DNA from: Bacteroidota bacterium | Lineage (GTDB): Bacteria; Bacteroidota; Ignavibacteria; Ignavibacteriales; Ignavibacteriaceae | Reading direction: 5' to 3' | Length of the DNA stretch: 64,000 nucleotides | Assembly: GCA_021777835.1 (NCBI GenBank) | Contig: JAJYDC010000016.1 | Location: 1-64,000 of the forward strand | Part shown: positions 17,831 through 26,579 of the stretch, one piece after another | Numbering within the stretch: position 1 is the first letter of the stretch | Layout of the letters: each line of letters begins with the position of its first letter | Notes under the pieces: model-generated | The model's input: only the letters and a program-made list of their open reading frames with translations | Told to the model about the DNA's origin: nothing | The model's database searches: none | Made by a program: the position numbers and the translations under genes

Positions 17831-18760
17831 TTACCTTGAAAAATCTGTGAAATAAATAAAATCTCCAGCAACTACATGAGTACTAGTTTTTTCATCAACA
17901 GCAGTAAAGAAAAAATTTACCTTATATCGACCATTTACATCTTTCATTTCACCATAATGATCAACCCAATTGTTAAATTCCGATATTGTTGAAGCAATCT
18001 TCAAAGACACATTATATACCAAGCCACCTTCTCGATTTTTATAGGGACCAGTAACGTAAATTGGACCTGAATATGTCACTTTTAATTGTTCTGGTCTCTG
18101 ATATTTTATTATAACATTAGATACAGTTGTCTTTTGAAGATCTTGTACAAAAATTATAGAGGCATCCATTTTAGTCGACGCTCTAACAATCCGTATCTCC
18201 GGTGGATTCATCGGATAAACATTTATTATTTGCTCTTGACTTCCAAACTTTAAGATAACTTCGATTTGGTTTCCAAGATTAAATCTTCTTTCTTGACCTG
18301 GAGGAATAACTATAATTGGAGATAACTTATTTCCGATATTATAAATATAAGCCGGAATATTCCCATTATTCTTTGCAATATTCCAAGTGTTTTGAAGGAA
18401 AGTTTGAGAAATAGAAATAGGTGATTGCAAAACAGTTTGTTCCTGTAATGGATGTGGAACTTGACGGAATGAAGGATTTGAATAAGGAATTTGATTATTT
18501 AATAAAGTTAACTTTTTTTTAAGTTTTTCGTTTTCAAAGATTATATTTAAGCTTAAGTTTGATTTTGCTTTTGACCCTTGCGCGTATAATGAATCGATTA
18601 AGAGAATCAATGAGTCTCTAACACTTTTCGAAACTACTTTATCTTTTAAGACCACCTCTTTTAGATTAATCCCAGCTCCTTTTAAGGAAAGAATAGTAAT
18701 TACAAAAATGTAGAGTACTTGATAGATTATAAATTTACTGTCTCTATTTTTCTTATACAT
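17831..18760 (-). CDS. Unknown membrane-anchored or exported protein
   Basis: A 309-aa protein with one N-terminal hydrophobic segment (about residues 10-30), then a predicted coiled helix (about 35-90) and a mostly beta C-terminal half. The C-terminal half contains a proline-rich strand pattern (SPIIVIPPGQERRFNLGNQIEVILKF; VYPMNPPEIRIV) resembling an immunoglobulin-like domain. No family is recognised. Topology suggests a periplasmic protein held by its N-terminal helix. It sits 10 bp after the polytopic protein at 18771 and 23 bp before the barrel-like protein, so it could bridge inner and outer membranes. Confidence 0.55.
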   Translation of the reverse strand: MYKKNRDSKFIIYQVLYIFVITILSLKGAGINLKEVVLKDKVVSKSVRDSLILLIDSLYAQGSKAKSNLSLNIIFENEKLKKKLTLLNNQIPYSNPSFRQVPHPLQEQTVLQSPISISQTFLQNTWNIAKNNGNIPAYIYNIGNKLSPIIVIPPGQERRFNLGNQIEVILKFGSQEQIINVYPMNPPEIRIVRASTKMDASIIFVQDLQKTTVSNVIIKYQRPEQLKVTYSGPIYVTGPYKNREGGLVYNVSLKIASTISEFNNWVDHYGEMKDVNGRYKVNFFFTAVDEKTSTHVVAGDFIYFTDFSR

Positions 18761-18770
18761 TATTTTAAAG

Positions 18771-19754
18771 TCATTTCTTTACAATCGATTCTAAATATTT
18801 CAGTCCAGTTAATGTATTCTCATTGTTTAATGAGTTAGCAGCTAGAGATATTGTTCTTGTTAAAGCCTCTAATTCAAATACTTTTTCTTTACCCATTATA
18901 GGTAAGTTGTTTAATCGTTCAGTAAGATTCTGAATAGATTTAAAATTATTATTTATTGAAAAGCTCAACTCGGCTATTTCAGCTAAGATATTTTTATAGT
19001 TTTGTAATTCTACTATTTGATTGTTAGATAATTGAGATATAGACAAGCTGCGTATACTGCTCGATATATCCTCAATAAAATCATTTTTATTTTCAATTTG
19101 GATTCGTGAAAAATAATTTTCTTTAATATCACGAATTTGGCTAACCAAGTTTTGAAACTCAACACTTAATTGATCCAAAACAGGTTCAAAAAGTTTACCA
19201 ATCGCTAGGATTATCAACGCTTTTATTTCAAAGGGAACTGAAAGCCCAAGGAACACTTCCTCTCCCAATCTGATGCTAATTAATAGAATTGCGGCACCTA
19301 GCAAAGGAAGTGCGGTTGATATACTATCTATAACACTTGTGTATGAATCAACCACTCTATCGATTGTTTCGGATACTGGATTCCTAGCAATTTCCTCCTT
19401 CAATTTTCTATAAGTCAAATATGATAACAGAATAAATAGGCCATACGTTACTGGTGGCAACCACCAAAATCTAAATGATTCAAAGTTTTGTGAAGCTGGC
19501 TGCCATCCTTGGAACAATGATTTCGCTAAACTAACTGAAATATTACCTAGGATTGGCACATGTGAAATATCAAAAAAAAATGAAATAAATAAAGCAATTA
19601 GTGAAATTAGAGCAGGCTTAGTTATTGTAGAAAATTTTATTTTATCCAGAGCAGATTTTGTTGTTTTGTTGATTTCTTCTTCAAGATCCTTATTCTTAAA
19701 TAGTTCAGAAGTATTTGTCGCCTTAAGAACAATATTTTTCATAAAAACTGACAT
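18771..19754 (-). CDS. Unknown polytopic inner-membrane protein with helical C-terminal domain
   Basis: A 327-aa protein with no signal peptide. Three hydrophobic regions stand out (about residues 45-65, 92-115 and 145-190), the last long enough for two helices, with ALPLLGAAILLISIRLGEEVF. A roughly 130-residue charged helical, coiled-coil-like tail follows. The topology, and the small-residue ALPLLG segment before a long amphipathic helix, recall MotA/TolQ/ExbB channel subunits, but key family residues cannot be confirmed by eye. It heads the three-gene operon 19754-16665. An ATG four codons further in is an alternative start. Confidence 0.55.
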   Translation of the reverse strand: MSVFMKNIVLKATNTSELFKNKDLEEEINKTTKSALDKIKFSTITKPALISLIALFISFFFDISHVPILGNISVSLAKSLFQGWQPASQNFESFRFWWLPPVTYGLFILLSYLTYRKLKEEIARNPVSETIDRVVDSYTSVIDSISTALPLLGAAILLISIRLGEEVFLGLSVPFEIKALIILAIGKLFEPVLDQLSVEFQNLVSQIRDIKENYFSRIQIENKNDFIEDISSSIRSLSISQLSNNQIVELQNYKNILAEIAELSFSINNNFKSIQNLTERLNNLPIMGKEKVFELEALTRTISLAANSLNNENTLTGLKYLESIVKK

Positions 19755-20279
19755 TTATAACCTTTGCTAATTAGCAAACTTATTATGCTTTATAATAATT
19801 TACTTTAATTATGAACAAATTATATACCGACAAGAATTTTAAATTTTACTCTAAGAATATATTCCAAAACGATTTGAAATGATCGATTTTTAAAAATGCT
19901 AATAAGGAAAGGTGACTAAATTTTGGGCATAGCAGGCCAATTTTTGCTCTATTAGAAAAATAAGGTGGGAGTTGAAATTGCTTTTTTGCAGTAGTTTGCC
20001 ATTAAAAAATTAGGCTCGAATTGTCTTTATAACAAGTTCCAATAACAGGTTTTCTAAAGTGAAGCAAACAATTTATACTTCGTTATGAGAGATTGTGATT
20101 TGTGTTAATTTGCCTTTCTAATATTGAATTCAGTAAATCGATGCAATTTTACTGGAATTTACAACTTTTGTAACTCCGGATACTTTTGCTCAATTCCACA
20201 AATATTTCGAAGCTAATTTTTTTTTCGTAACTTTCTTAAGATATTAGGACTAAGTTTTCTAACCTCAAAGGATTTATAA
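19755..20279. other. Intergenic region, 525 bp
   Basis: This is the divergent space between the unknown envelope operon (minus) and thyA (plus). It is very AT-rich with no open frame worth calling. CAAACTTA at 19775-19782 reads TAAGTTTG on the minus strand, and TACTTTTG at 20181-20188 reads on the plus strand. Both fit the TAnnTTTG -7 element, but neither has a matching -33 box. No RNA gene, repeat or clear terminator was seen. Confidence 0.6.
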
Positions 20280-21119
20280 ATGCAGCAGTATTTGGATCTT
20301 ATTAAATTAGTTCTCGATGAAGGAGTAAGAAAACCTTCTAGAACTGGAGTTGACACAATTTCTTATTTTGGGGCATATTATCGTGTAGATCTATCCAAGG
20401 GCTTTCCTTTATTAACCACAAAGAAAATGGAATGGAAGTCTATATTGCACGAGGTACTTTGGTATCTTTCAGGAGAAAATCACATCAGAAATTTGCGTAA
20501 GCATACGAAAATTTGGGATGCCTGGGCAGATGAAGAAGGAAATCTTGAAACGGCTTATGGATATTATTGGAGGCATTTCCCGAGTGCAGAAAAAGATAAA
20601 GAAGGCAAATGGCAAATCAGAGAAGTTGATCAAATAAAATATGTTATAGATGAATTAAAAAACAAACCATATAGTCGAAGACTCGTAGTTACTGCCTGGG
20701 AACCTGGCAATGCTACTAAGAGCAAGTTACCGCCGTGTCATTATAGTTTTGCTTTCAATGTTAGCGACGGAAAACTAAATTGCCATTTGACTCAGCGCTC
20801 AGGTGATATTGCTTTAGGCATACCATTCAATCTAGCAGCATACGCTATCCTTACACAAATAATTGCTCAGGAAGTTGGTCTTGAATTAGGATTCTTTGCA
20901 CATACTATAATTGACGCTCATATTTATATTGCTGATAAGGGTTCGCCAATGGAAAAATATGATCATAGAGAAGGTTTGCTGGAACAATTGAAACGTAAGC
21001 CTTTAGAGTTATCAACATTGAAAATTGTAAAGAAGCCGATTGATGAATTAAAATTTGAGGATTTCGAATTGAGCAATTACAAAAGTCATGAAAAAATTAA
21101 ATTTGAAGTTGCTGTTTGA
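20280..21119 (+). CDS. thyA: Thymidylate synthase
   Basis: A 279-aa ThyA. It converts dUMP and methylene-tetrahydrofolate to dTMP and dihydrofolate. The nucleophilic cysteine is in LPPCHYSFAFN (about residue 159), followed by LTQRSGDIALGIPFNLAAYA with the Arg/Ser/Asp that bind dUMP and the conserved Asn. SRRLVVTAWEPG and DAHIYIADK (dUMP O3' binding) are intact. It is followed 19 bp later by folA, which recycles the dihydrofolate made here, a classic pairing. Confidence 0.97.
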   Translation: MQQYLDLIKLVLDEGVRKPSRTGVDTISYFGAYYRVDLSKGFPLLTTKKMEWKSILHEVLWYLSGENHIRNLRKHTKIWDAWADEEGNLETAYGYYWRHFPSAEKDKEGKWQIREVDQIKYVIDELKNKPYSRRLVVTAWEPGNATKSKLPPCHYSFAFNVSDGKLNCHLTQRSGDIALGIPFNLAAYAILTQIIAQEVGLELGFFAHTIIDAHIYIADKGSPMEKYDHREGLLEQLKRKPLELSTLKIVKKPIDELKFEDFELSNYKSHEKIKFEVAV

Positions 21120-21138
21120 TATAAGTCTAATTATTGTT

Positions 21139-21621
21139 ATGAAAAAAATTATTATCTCAGCTGTTGCGCAAAACGGAGTAATCGGAAAATCGAGCGGAGA
21201 AATGCCGTGGCATTCTAAAGAAGAATTCCAACATTTCAAAGATTCGACCTTAGGTTTCCCGGTTATAATGGGTAGAAAAACCTTTGATACACTTGGTAAG
21301 CCATTAAAAAATAGGCTGAACATTGTGCTTACACGCAACGAAAAATTATTATTGGCATTTACTGAGATTGTTATTTTTGATAGCTTGCAATCAGCTTATG
21401 GATTTTGTGAAGAGAAAAAATACGAAAAGATTTTTATTATTGGTGGTGCGGAAATTTATAAGCAGGCAATGAATTCTGCGGATGAGTTATTAATATCATA
21501 TATGAAGTTTAACGCTGACGGTGACATTTATTTCCCCGAAATAGATAATAATATCTGGGAAGTAAATCGAATTGAAGAAAGAAATGGATTTGATATATTC
21601 AACTACATTAGAAAAAATTAG
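21139..21621 (+). CDS. folA: Dihydrofolate reductase
   Basis: A 160-aa enzyme reducing dihydrofolate to tetrahydrofolate with NADPH. The N-terminal KKIIISAVAQNGVIGKSSGEMPWHS matches the DHFR start, with the PW pair. The acidic catalytic position (Asp27 in E. coli) is a Glu (HSKEEFQHFK). VIMGRKTFDTLG and IFIIGGAEIYKQA are the cofactor-binding blocks. The ATG at 21139 is chosen because the open frame upstream to 21088 adds a 17-residue extension overlapping the end of thyA. The stop is directly followed by the mutL ATG with no gap. Confidence 0.95.
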   Translation: MKKIIISAVAQNGVIGKSSGEMPWHSKEEFQHFKDSTLGFPVIMGRKTFDTLGKPLKNRLNIVLTRNEKLLLAFTEIVIFDSLQSAYGFCEEKKYEKIFIIGGAEIYKQAMNSADELLISYMKFNADGDIYFPEIDNNIWEVNRIEERNGFDIFNYIRKN

Positions 21622-23472
21622 ATGACCTCAAAAAAAATAAAAATATTACCGGAGAATTTGGCGAATAAAATAGCTGCCGGTGAAGTAGTCCAAAGACCTG
21701 AGTCTGTCGTTAAGGAACTTATTGAAAACTCAATTGACGCTGGATCAACGTCAATTGAATTAGTTGTGAAAAAAGCAGGTAAATCTCTTATCCAGGTATT
21801 CGATAACGGTACTGGCATGAATGAAGATGATGCAATATTATGCATTCAAAAGCATGCCACAAGCAAAATATCCGAATATTCAGATCTTGAAAATATTCTT
21901 ACTTTAGGTTTTAGAGGCGAAGCTCTAAGTTCAATAGCTTCCGTAAGCCAACTCGAAATAAAAACAGAGACACTTGACGAAGATTTTGGTACCCTTGTTC
22001 GATTTGATGAATCTGGAAATGTAGTTGTCGAAAAAGGCTCTTATACCAAGGGTACTTCGGTTGCAGTTAAAAATTTATTTTACAATACACCTGCCCGAAG
22101 AAATTTTCTTAAATCAGATGTTACTGAATTAAAGCATATAATTGATACTTTTAATAGAATTGCATTAAGCCATCCGGCAATTAATTTTAAACTCCACAAT
22201 GACGAAGAAATAATCTTTAGCTACTCTGCTGGCACCATTGAAAGTAGGATTCAACAAGTTTTTGCTGATAATATGCTTGATGCACTTATAAAAGTTGAAG
22301 AATTAACCGATTTTATTTCTCTTTATGGTTATGCAGGCAAGCCAACAATGCTTAAGAAAAGCAAAGGTGACCAATATTTGTTCCTGAATGGAAGATATGT
22401 AATAAGCAAACAAATTAATCATGCTGTATTCACAGCCTATGAAAACATATTAGAAAAAGGTGATTATCCATTTTTTTTATTATTCCTTGACATTGATCCA
22501 CAGCGAATTGATATAAACGTACATCCTTCAAAACTTGAAGTAAGATTTGACGATGATAAAGATGTATATAGCTTTGTTCTTGCGGTTATTAAAAAGAGTT
22601 TAGCTACTCACGACCTAGTTCCACTAATGCAATTTACAGGCCGAGACCTGGACAAAGAAAAGCTTGGATTTAATAATTTTAATCAAGTCAAAACTAATGA
22701 TTTTTCAGACAGACCGGTTTTCTCTGAACGAAAGTCAGTAGAGCGAACTAATTTTTCAGATCGTGAAATAGATTTGATTTTCAGTACAATCCCAGAAAAT
22801 ATTAACCAACAGAATATTTCTTCACATCCATTTGAAAAAAGCGATCCTAAAGAAGTTTACCATGAAGCTGGAAATTATGAACAAAGAAATGGAAATGAAG
22901 ACGGAGCTACCTTTATAATTCAACTTCACAATAAATATATACTTTCCCAAATAAAAACCGGATTAATGATTATAGATCAGCATGTAGCGCATGAAAGAGT
23001 TTTATATGAAAAAGTGTGGAAACGTTTTGAAGCTGATCTACCATTTTCACAACAACTTCTTTTCCCTAAAACAGTAGAATTTGACCCCGGAAGTTTTGGC
23101 TTGGTGAAAGAGATTTATCCTTTCTTAACTAAACTCGGTTTTACGCTAAAATTCTTCAGCAAAAATACTATAGTAATTGAAGGTGTCCCTGAAGACGTAA
23201 AAAGTGGCTCTGAGGAAAACGTTCTGCTCGAATTAATTAACGAGTACACTGCAAATCAACGCGAGAAGAAATTGGAATCAAAAGAAAATATTGCCAAATC
23301 ATACTCATGCAAAGCAGCTATAAAAGCAGGCGATTATCTTTCCGAAAAAGAAATGAGACTATTAATAGATCAGCTCTTCGCTACATCAATGCCTTACGTT
23401 TGTCCACACGGCCGACCTATTGTTGTAAAAATATCTCTTGATGAATTTGACAGAAGATTTGGCAGAACTTAA
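21622..23472 (+). CDS. mutL: DNA mismatch repair protein MutL (endonuclease type)
   Basis: A 616-aa GHKL ATPase. The N-terminal half has the four GHKL blocks: LIENSIDAG, FDNGTGM, GFRGEALSSIASV and a KGTSVAVKNLF-type segment, then NVHPSK in the transducer domain. The C-terminal domain carries DQHVAHERVLYE, which fits the metal-binding endonuclease motif DQHA-x2-E-x4-E apart from A to V. SCKAAIKAG and CPHGRP are also present. It therefore belongs to the nicking MutL group used by bacteria without MutH. It starts on the base after the folA stop. Confidence 0.96.
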   Translation: MTSKKIKILPENLANKIAAGEVVQRPESVVKELIENSIDAGSTSIELVVKKAGKSLIQVFDNGTGMNEDDAILCIQKHATSKISEYSDLENILTLGFRGEALSSIASVSQLEIKTETLDEDFGTLVRFDESGNVVVEKGSYTKGTSVAVKNLFYNTPARRNFLKSDVTELKHIIDTFNRIALSHPAINFKLHNDEEIIFSYSAGTIESRIQQVFADNMLDALIKVEELTDFISLYGYAGKPTMLKKSKGDQYLFLNGRYVISKQINHAVFTAYENILEKGDYPFFLLFLDIDPQRIDINVHPSKLEVRFDDDKDVYSFVLAVIKKSLATHDLVPLMQFTGRDLDKEKLGFNNFNQVKTNDFSDRPVFSERKSVERTNFSDREIDLIFSTIPENINQQNISSHPFEKSDPKEVYHEAGNYEQRNGNEDGATFIIQLHNKYILSQIKTGLMIIDQHVAHERVLYEKVWKRFEADLPFSQQLLFPKTVEFDPGSFGLVKEIYPFLTKLGFTLKFFSKNTIVIEGVPEDVKSGSEENVLLELINEYTANQREKKLESKENIAKSYSCKAAIKAGDYLSEKEMRLLIDQLFATSMPYVCPHGRPIVVKISLDEFDRRFGRT

Positions 23473-23539
23473 TTTTATAATATAATTACCCACAAGGTAT
23501 TTTAATATTAGTTTTAAAAAAAACTAAAAAGGATAACTA

Positions 23540-25198
23540 ATGATAAAAGAAGATTATAAGAATCGCAAAAGTGCGTTTGAATTTAACGCGAAAAATTCTA
23601 ATCCAAATAGCATGAAAAAATATACGACAGTAAGCGGAGAAGAAGTAAAGAATTTTTATGGGCCTGATGATATTGAAGATATTAATTATCTCGATGAAAT
23701 AGGTTTCCCGGGTGAGTATCCGTTTACTAGAGGTATACATGCAGACGGCTATAGGGGAAAAATTTGGACTATGCGACAGTTTGCTGGATTTGGTTCGCCT
23801 GAAGACACAAATCAACGATTTCACTATTTATTAAATCATGGACAAACAGGATTGTCTACGGCTTTCGATCTTCCTACGCTGATGGGCTGGGATGCTGACT
23901 CACCTTTAAGCGAAGGTGAAGTCGGTATATGTGGAGTATCTGTATCTTCTCTTAGGGATATGGAAATTTTATTTGACAATATTCCTCTTGAAAAAGTCTC
24001 AACTTCTATGACTATTAACTCCCCAGCAGCCATGATTTTTGCATTTTACCTTGCTTATGCACAAATGCAAAATGTTGATTTTAAATATCTTAGAGGTACT
24101 CTTCAGAATGACATCCTAAAAGAATATATTGCACAGAAAGAATATATATATCCTCCAAACCCTTCAATGCGAATTATTGTGGATATGATTGAATACTGTT
24201 CTCAGGAGGTTCCGCAATGGAACCCGGTATCTATAAGCGGTTATCATATCCGCGAAGCGGGCTCTACTGCTGTTCAGGAATTAGCATACACACTAGCAGA
24301 TGGTTTTGCTTACATTGAAGCTTGTATTGATAGAGGAATGAACGTCGATGAATTTGCTCCTCGGATTTCATTCTTCTTTAATTCGCACTTGGATTTTTTT
24401 GAAGAGATTGCGAAGTATAGAGCAGCAAGGAAAATTTATGCAAAAAGAATGAAAGAAAAATACGGAGCAAAGAACCCAAGATCATGGTGGCTTCGCTTTC
24501 ATACACAAACTGCCGGATGTACGTTAACTGCTCAACAGCCAGAAAACAATATTATTAGAACCGCTTTCCAAGCTCTTGCGGGTGTAATGGGAGGGACGCA
24601 ATCGCTGCATACAAATTCAATGGATGAGACTCTAGCACTACCGAGTGAAAAAGCTGTTAAGATTGCGCTTAGGACTCAGCAAATAATTGCTTATGAAACT
24701 GGGGTTATTAATACAGTTGACCCACTAGCGGGCAGCTATTTTATAGAATCGCTGACTGCGAAAATGGAGAAACAAGCAAATGAAATATTTGATCAAATAG
24801 ATTCGCTAGGAGGAGTAATTCAAGCAATAGAATCAGGATATTTTCAAAAAGAAATTGCTGATGCAGCATATCGATACCAAAAAGAAGTTGAAAGAAAAGA
24901 AAAATTTATAGTTGGTGTTAATGAATTTGTTGAAAAGAATGAAAAAGTTGATATCCCAATTCTTAATATTTCTCCGGAAGTCGAAAAGAATCAAAAAAAG
25001 AGACTAGCAGATATTAAACAAAGCAGAAACAGCGAAGAAGTTCGAATAAGTCTAAATGAGATTAGAGCTGCAGCAGTTGATCATAAAAATTTAATGCCTG
25101 CGTTTATTAAAGCGGCTCGCAATTATGTTACATTAGGAGAAATGACAGGAGAATTGAAGGAAATTTTCGGAGTTTATGAGGAAACGGCAGTATTTTAA
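23540..25198 (+). CDS. Methylmalonyl-CoA mutase, large catalytic subunit
   Basis: A 552-aa protein covering the whole TIM-barrel part of methylmalonyl-CoA mutase, which interconverts succinyl-CoA and methylmalonyl-CoA with adenosylcobalamin. Family blocks include [43 protein letters not shown] and [15 protein letters not shown]. It ends with the barrel domain and has no cobalamin-binding D-x-H-x-x-G domain, so a separate small subunit must be encoded elsewhere, as in two-gene mcmA1/mcmA2 systems. AAGGA precedes the ATG. The stop overlaps the next ATG (TAATG). Confidence 0.92.
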   Translation: MIKEDYKNRKSAFEFNAKNSNPNSMKKYTTVSGEEVKNFYGPDDIEDINYLDEIGFPGEYPFTRGIHADGYRGKIWTMRQFAGFGSPEDTNQRFHYLLNHGQTGLSTAFDLPTLMGWDADSPLSEGEVGICGVSVSSLRDMEILFDNIPLEKVSTSMTINSPAAMIFAFYLAYAQMQNVDFKYLRGTLQNDILKEYIAQKEYIYPPNPSMRIIVDMIEYCSQEVPQWNPVSISGYHIREAGSTAVQELAYTLADGFAYIEACIDRGMNVDEFAPRISFFFNSHLDFFEEIAKYRAARKIYAKRMKEKYGAKNPRSWWLRFHTQTAGCTLTAQQPENNIIRTAFQALAGVMGGTQSLHTNSMDETLALPSEKAVKIALRTQQIIAYETGVINTVDPLAGSYFIESLTAKMEKQANEIFDQIDSLGGVIQAIESGYFQKEIADAAYRYQKEVERKEKFIVGVNEFVEKNEKVDIPILNISPEVEKNQKKRLADIKQSRNSEEVRISLNEIRAAAVDHKNLMPAFIKAARNYVTLGEMTGELKEIFGVYEETAVF

Positions 25199-26076
25199 TG
25201 ATTCAAAGTTATTTCAAATTACTTAGGGTTCCTCAATGGATAAAAAACTTGTTTGTTTTTGTGCCATTGCTTTTTTCCAAAAATCTTTTTGACCATAATT
25301 ATTTTACTATTACTTTTTTTGGCTTTATTATATTTTGCTTGACCTCAAGTACAGTATATATTATCAATGACATAATTGATGCTGAAGCAGATAAAGCACA
25401 TCCTGTAAAGAAAAATAGACCAATCCCGTCAGGAAAAATCTCCAGACGAAACGCTTTTATTACAGCCTCATTTCTATTCCTAATTATTCTTTTTGCAGTA
25501 ATAAATTTTGAACCTCGATTTTATTTTTCAGTTGCTGCATATTTTTTGCTAAACCTTTTATATTCTTTGAAACTGAAACACATTGTCTTATTAGATATTT
25601 TCAGCATTGCGGCAGGATTCATGATTCGCGTAATTGCCGGAGCATATATTATTAATGTTGAAATTTCTAGCTGGCTTTTACTAACCACAATGTTTATTTC
25701 ATTGTTCCTTGCAATTATGAAGCGCCAATCAGAATTAAAACTCATAAATAATGTTGAGCTAAATTCAACAAGGAAAGTGCTATCACATTATTCATTTGAA
25801 TTCACTAATCAAATAGCAACAGTAGCTGCTTCAGGTGTTATAATATGTTACGCTCTTTATACTGTATCTTCACGAACAGTTACAATTTTTGGAACAGAGA
25901 ATTTAATCTATACTACTCCTTTCGTAGTCTTCGGAATTTTCAGGTACATGTATATCGTGCATGTTAACCAGCTAGGTGAAAATACTACTGAAATTATGAT
26001 TACAGATTTCCCAATGATTTATAATTTTATATTATATATATTAGCAACAATTTTAATAGTTTACAAGATTATTTGA
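25198..26076 (+). CDS. UbiA-family transferase, decaprenyl-phosphate phosphoribosyltransferase-like
   Basis: A 292-aa polytopic membrane protein with eight or nine helices. The N-terminal LLRVPQWIKNLFVFVPLLFSKN and the first aspartate-rich motif NDIIDAEADKAHPVKKNRPIPSGK match the DPPR-synthase branch of the UbiA superfamily. This branch transfers phosphoribose to polyprenyl phosphate, as in arabinan precursor synthesis. Other members of this branch attach different groups, so the substrate is uncertain. It overlaps the mutase stop by one base but shares no obvious pathway with it. Confidence 0.85.
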   Translation: MIQSYFKLLRVPQWIKNLFVFVPLLFSKNLFDHNYFTITFFGFIIFCLTSSTVYIINDIIDAEADKAHPVKKNRPIPSGKISRRNAFITASFLFLIILFAVINFEPRFYFSVAAYFLLNLLYSLKLKHIVLLDIFSIAAGFMIRVIAGAYIINVEISSWLLLTTMFISLFLAIMKRQSELKLINNVELNSTRKVLSHYSFEFTNQIATVAASGVIICYALYTVSSRTVTIFGTENLIYTTPFVVFGIFRYMYIVHVNQLGENTTEIMITDFPMIYNFILYILATILIVYKII

Positions 26077-26096
26077 TAGTCTTTTAGCTAATAAAA

Positions 26097-26579
26097 ATGC
26101 ATAATCTAGCAAATATCGTAATATTAAATTTGTTATTGGTTTCACTTCCTATTTTTGGATGCTTCAGCGAAATAGGTACTACTAGCAAGGTAAATTTGCC
26201 TATTATTTCTTCAGAAATAGACTTATGGGTTAATAATATGCCTGGAGTTAAAAATAGACAACCCTTAATTCATCTCAAAGGAAAAATTTTAATCAAGAAT
26301 ATTGGGGATATTAAAATCGAAAATTTAAAACTTAAGAATATTTATTTGGTTCAAAATAGGATGTTAGTTAGTATTGATCTAGCAAATCTTAATAGTACCG
26401 GTGATATAATCAATGTTCTGCCTAATGAAGAAAATATTGTTTCTCTAAATTATAATAAAATAATGCCCGAAAATATAATCAACTATGACTCTACGGTGAC
26501 TCTCGTCTTTAATTTTTCAGCAGCAGGAATAAGTTTTTCTGATAGTTTAAAGAATAAAATAATTAGGAAAGTTAATTGA
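26097..26579 (+). CDS. Putative lipoprotein of unknown function
   Basis: A 160-aa exported protein. The N-terminal 22 residues are hydrophobic and end in LPIFGC, a usable lipobox, so the mature protein probably begins with a lipidated cysteine. The remainder is predicted beta-rich (a single immunoglobulin-like domain would fit) with no recognised family. It lies 20 bp after the UbiA gene and overlaps the CorC-type gene by one base (TGATG), implying co-expression with that transporter. Confidence 0.6.
   Translation: MHNLANIVILNLLLVSLPIFGCFSEIGTTSKVNLPIISSEIDLWVNNMPGVKNRQPLIHLKGKILIKNIGDIKIENLKLKNIYLVQNRMLVSIDLANLNSTGDIINVLPNEENIVSLNYNKIMPENIINYDSTVTLVFNFSAAGISFSDSLKNKIIRKVN

Noticed and set aside
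20157-20188. Full -33/-7 promoter for thyA
   Set aside because: TACTTTTG is a good -7 box but the -33 position reads ATTT/TTTA, so only the -7 half is supported.
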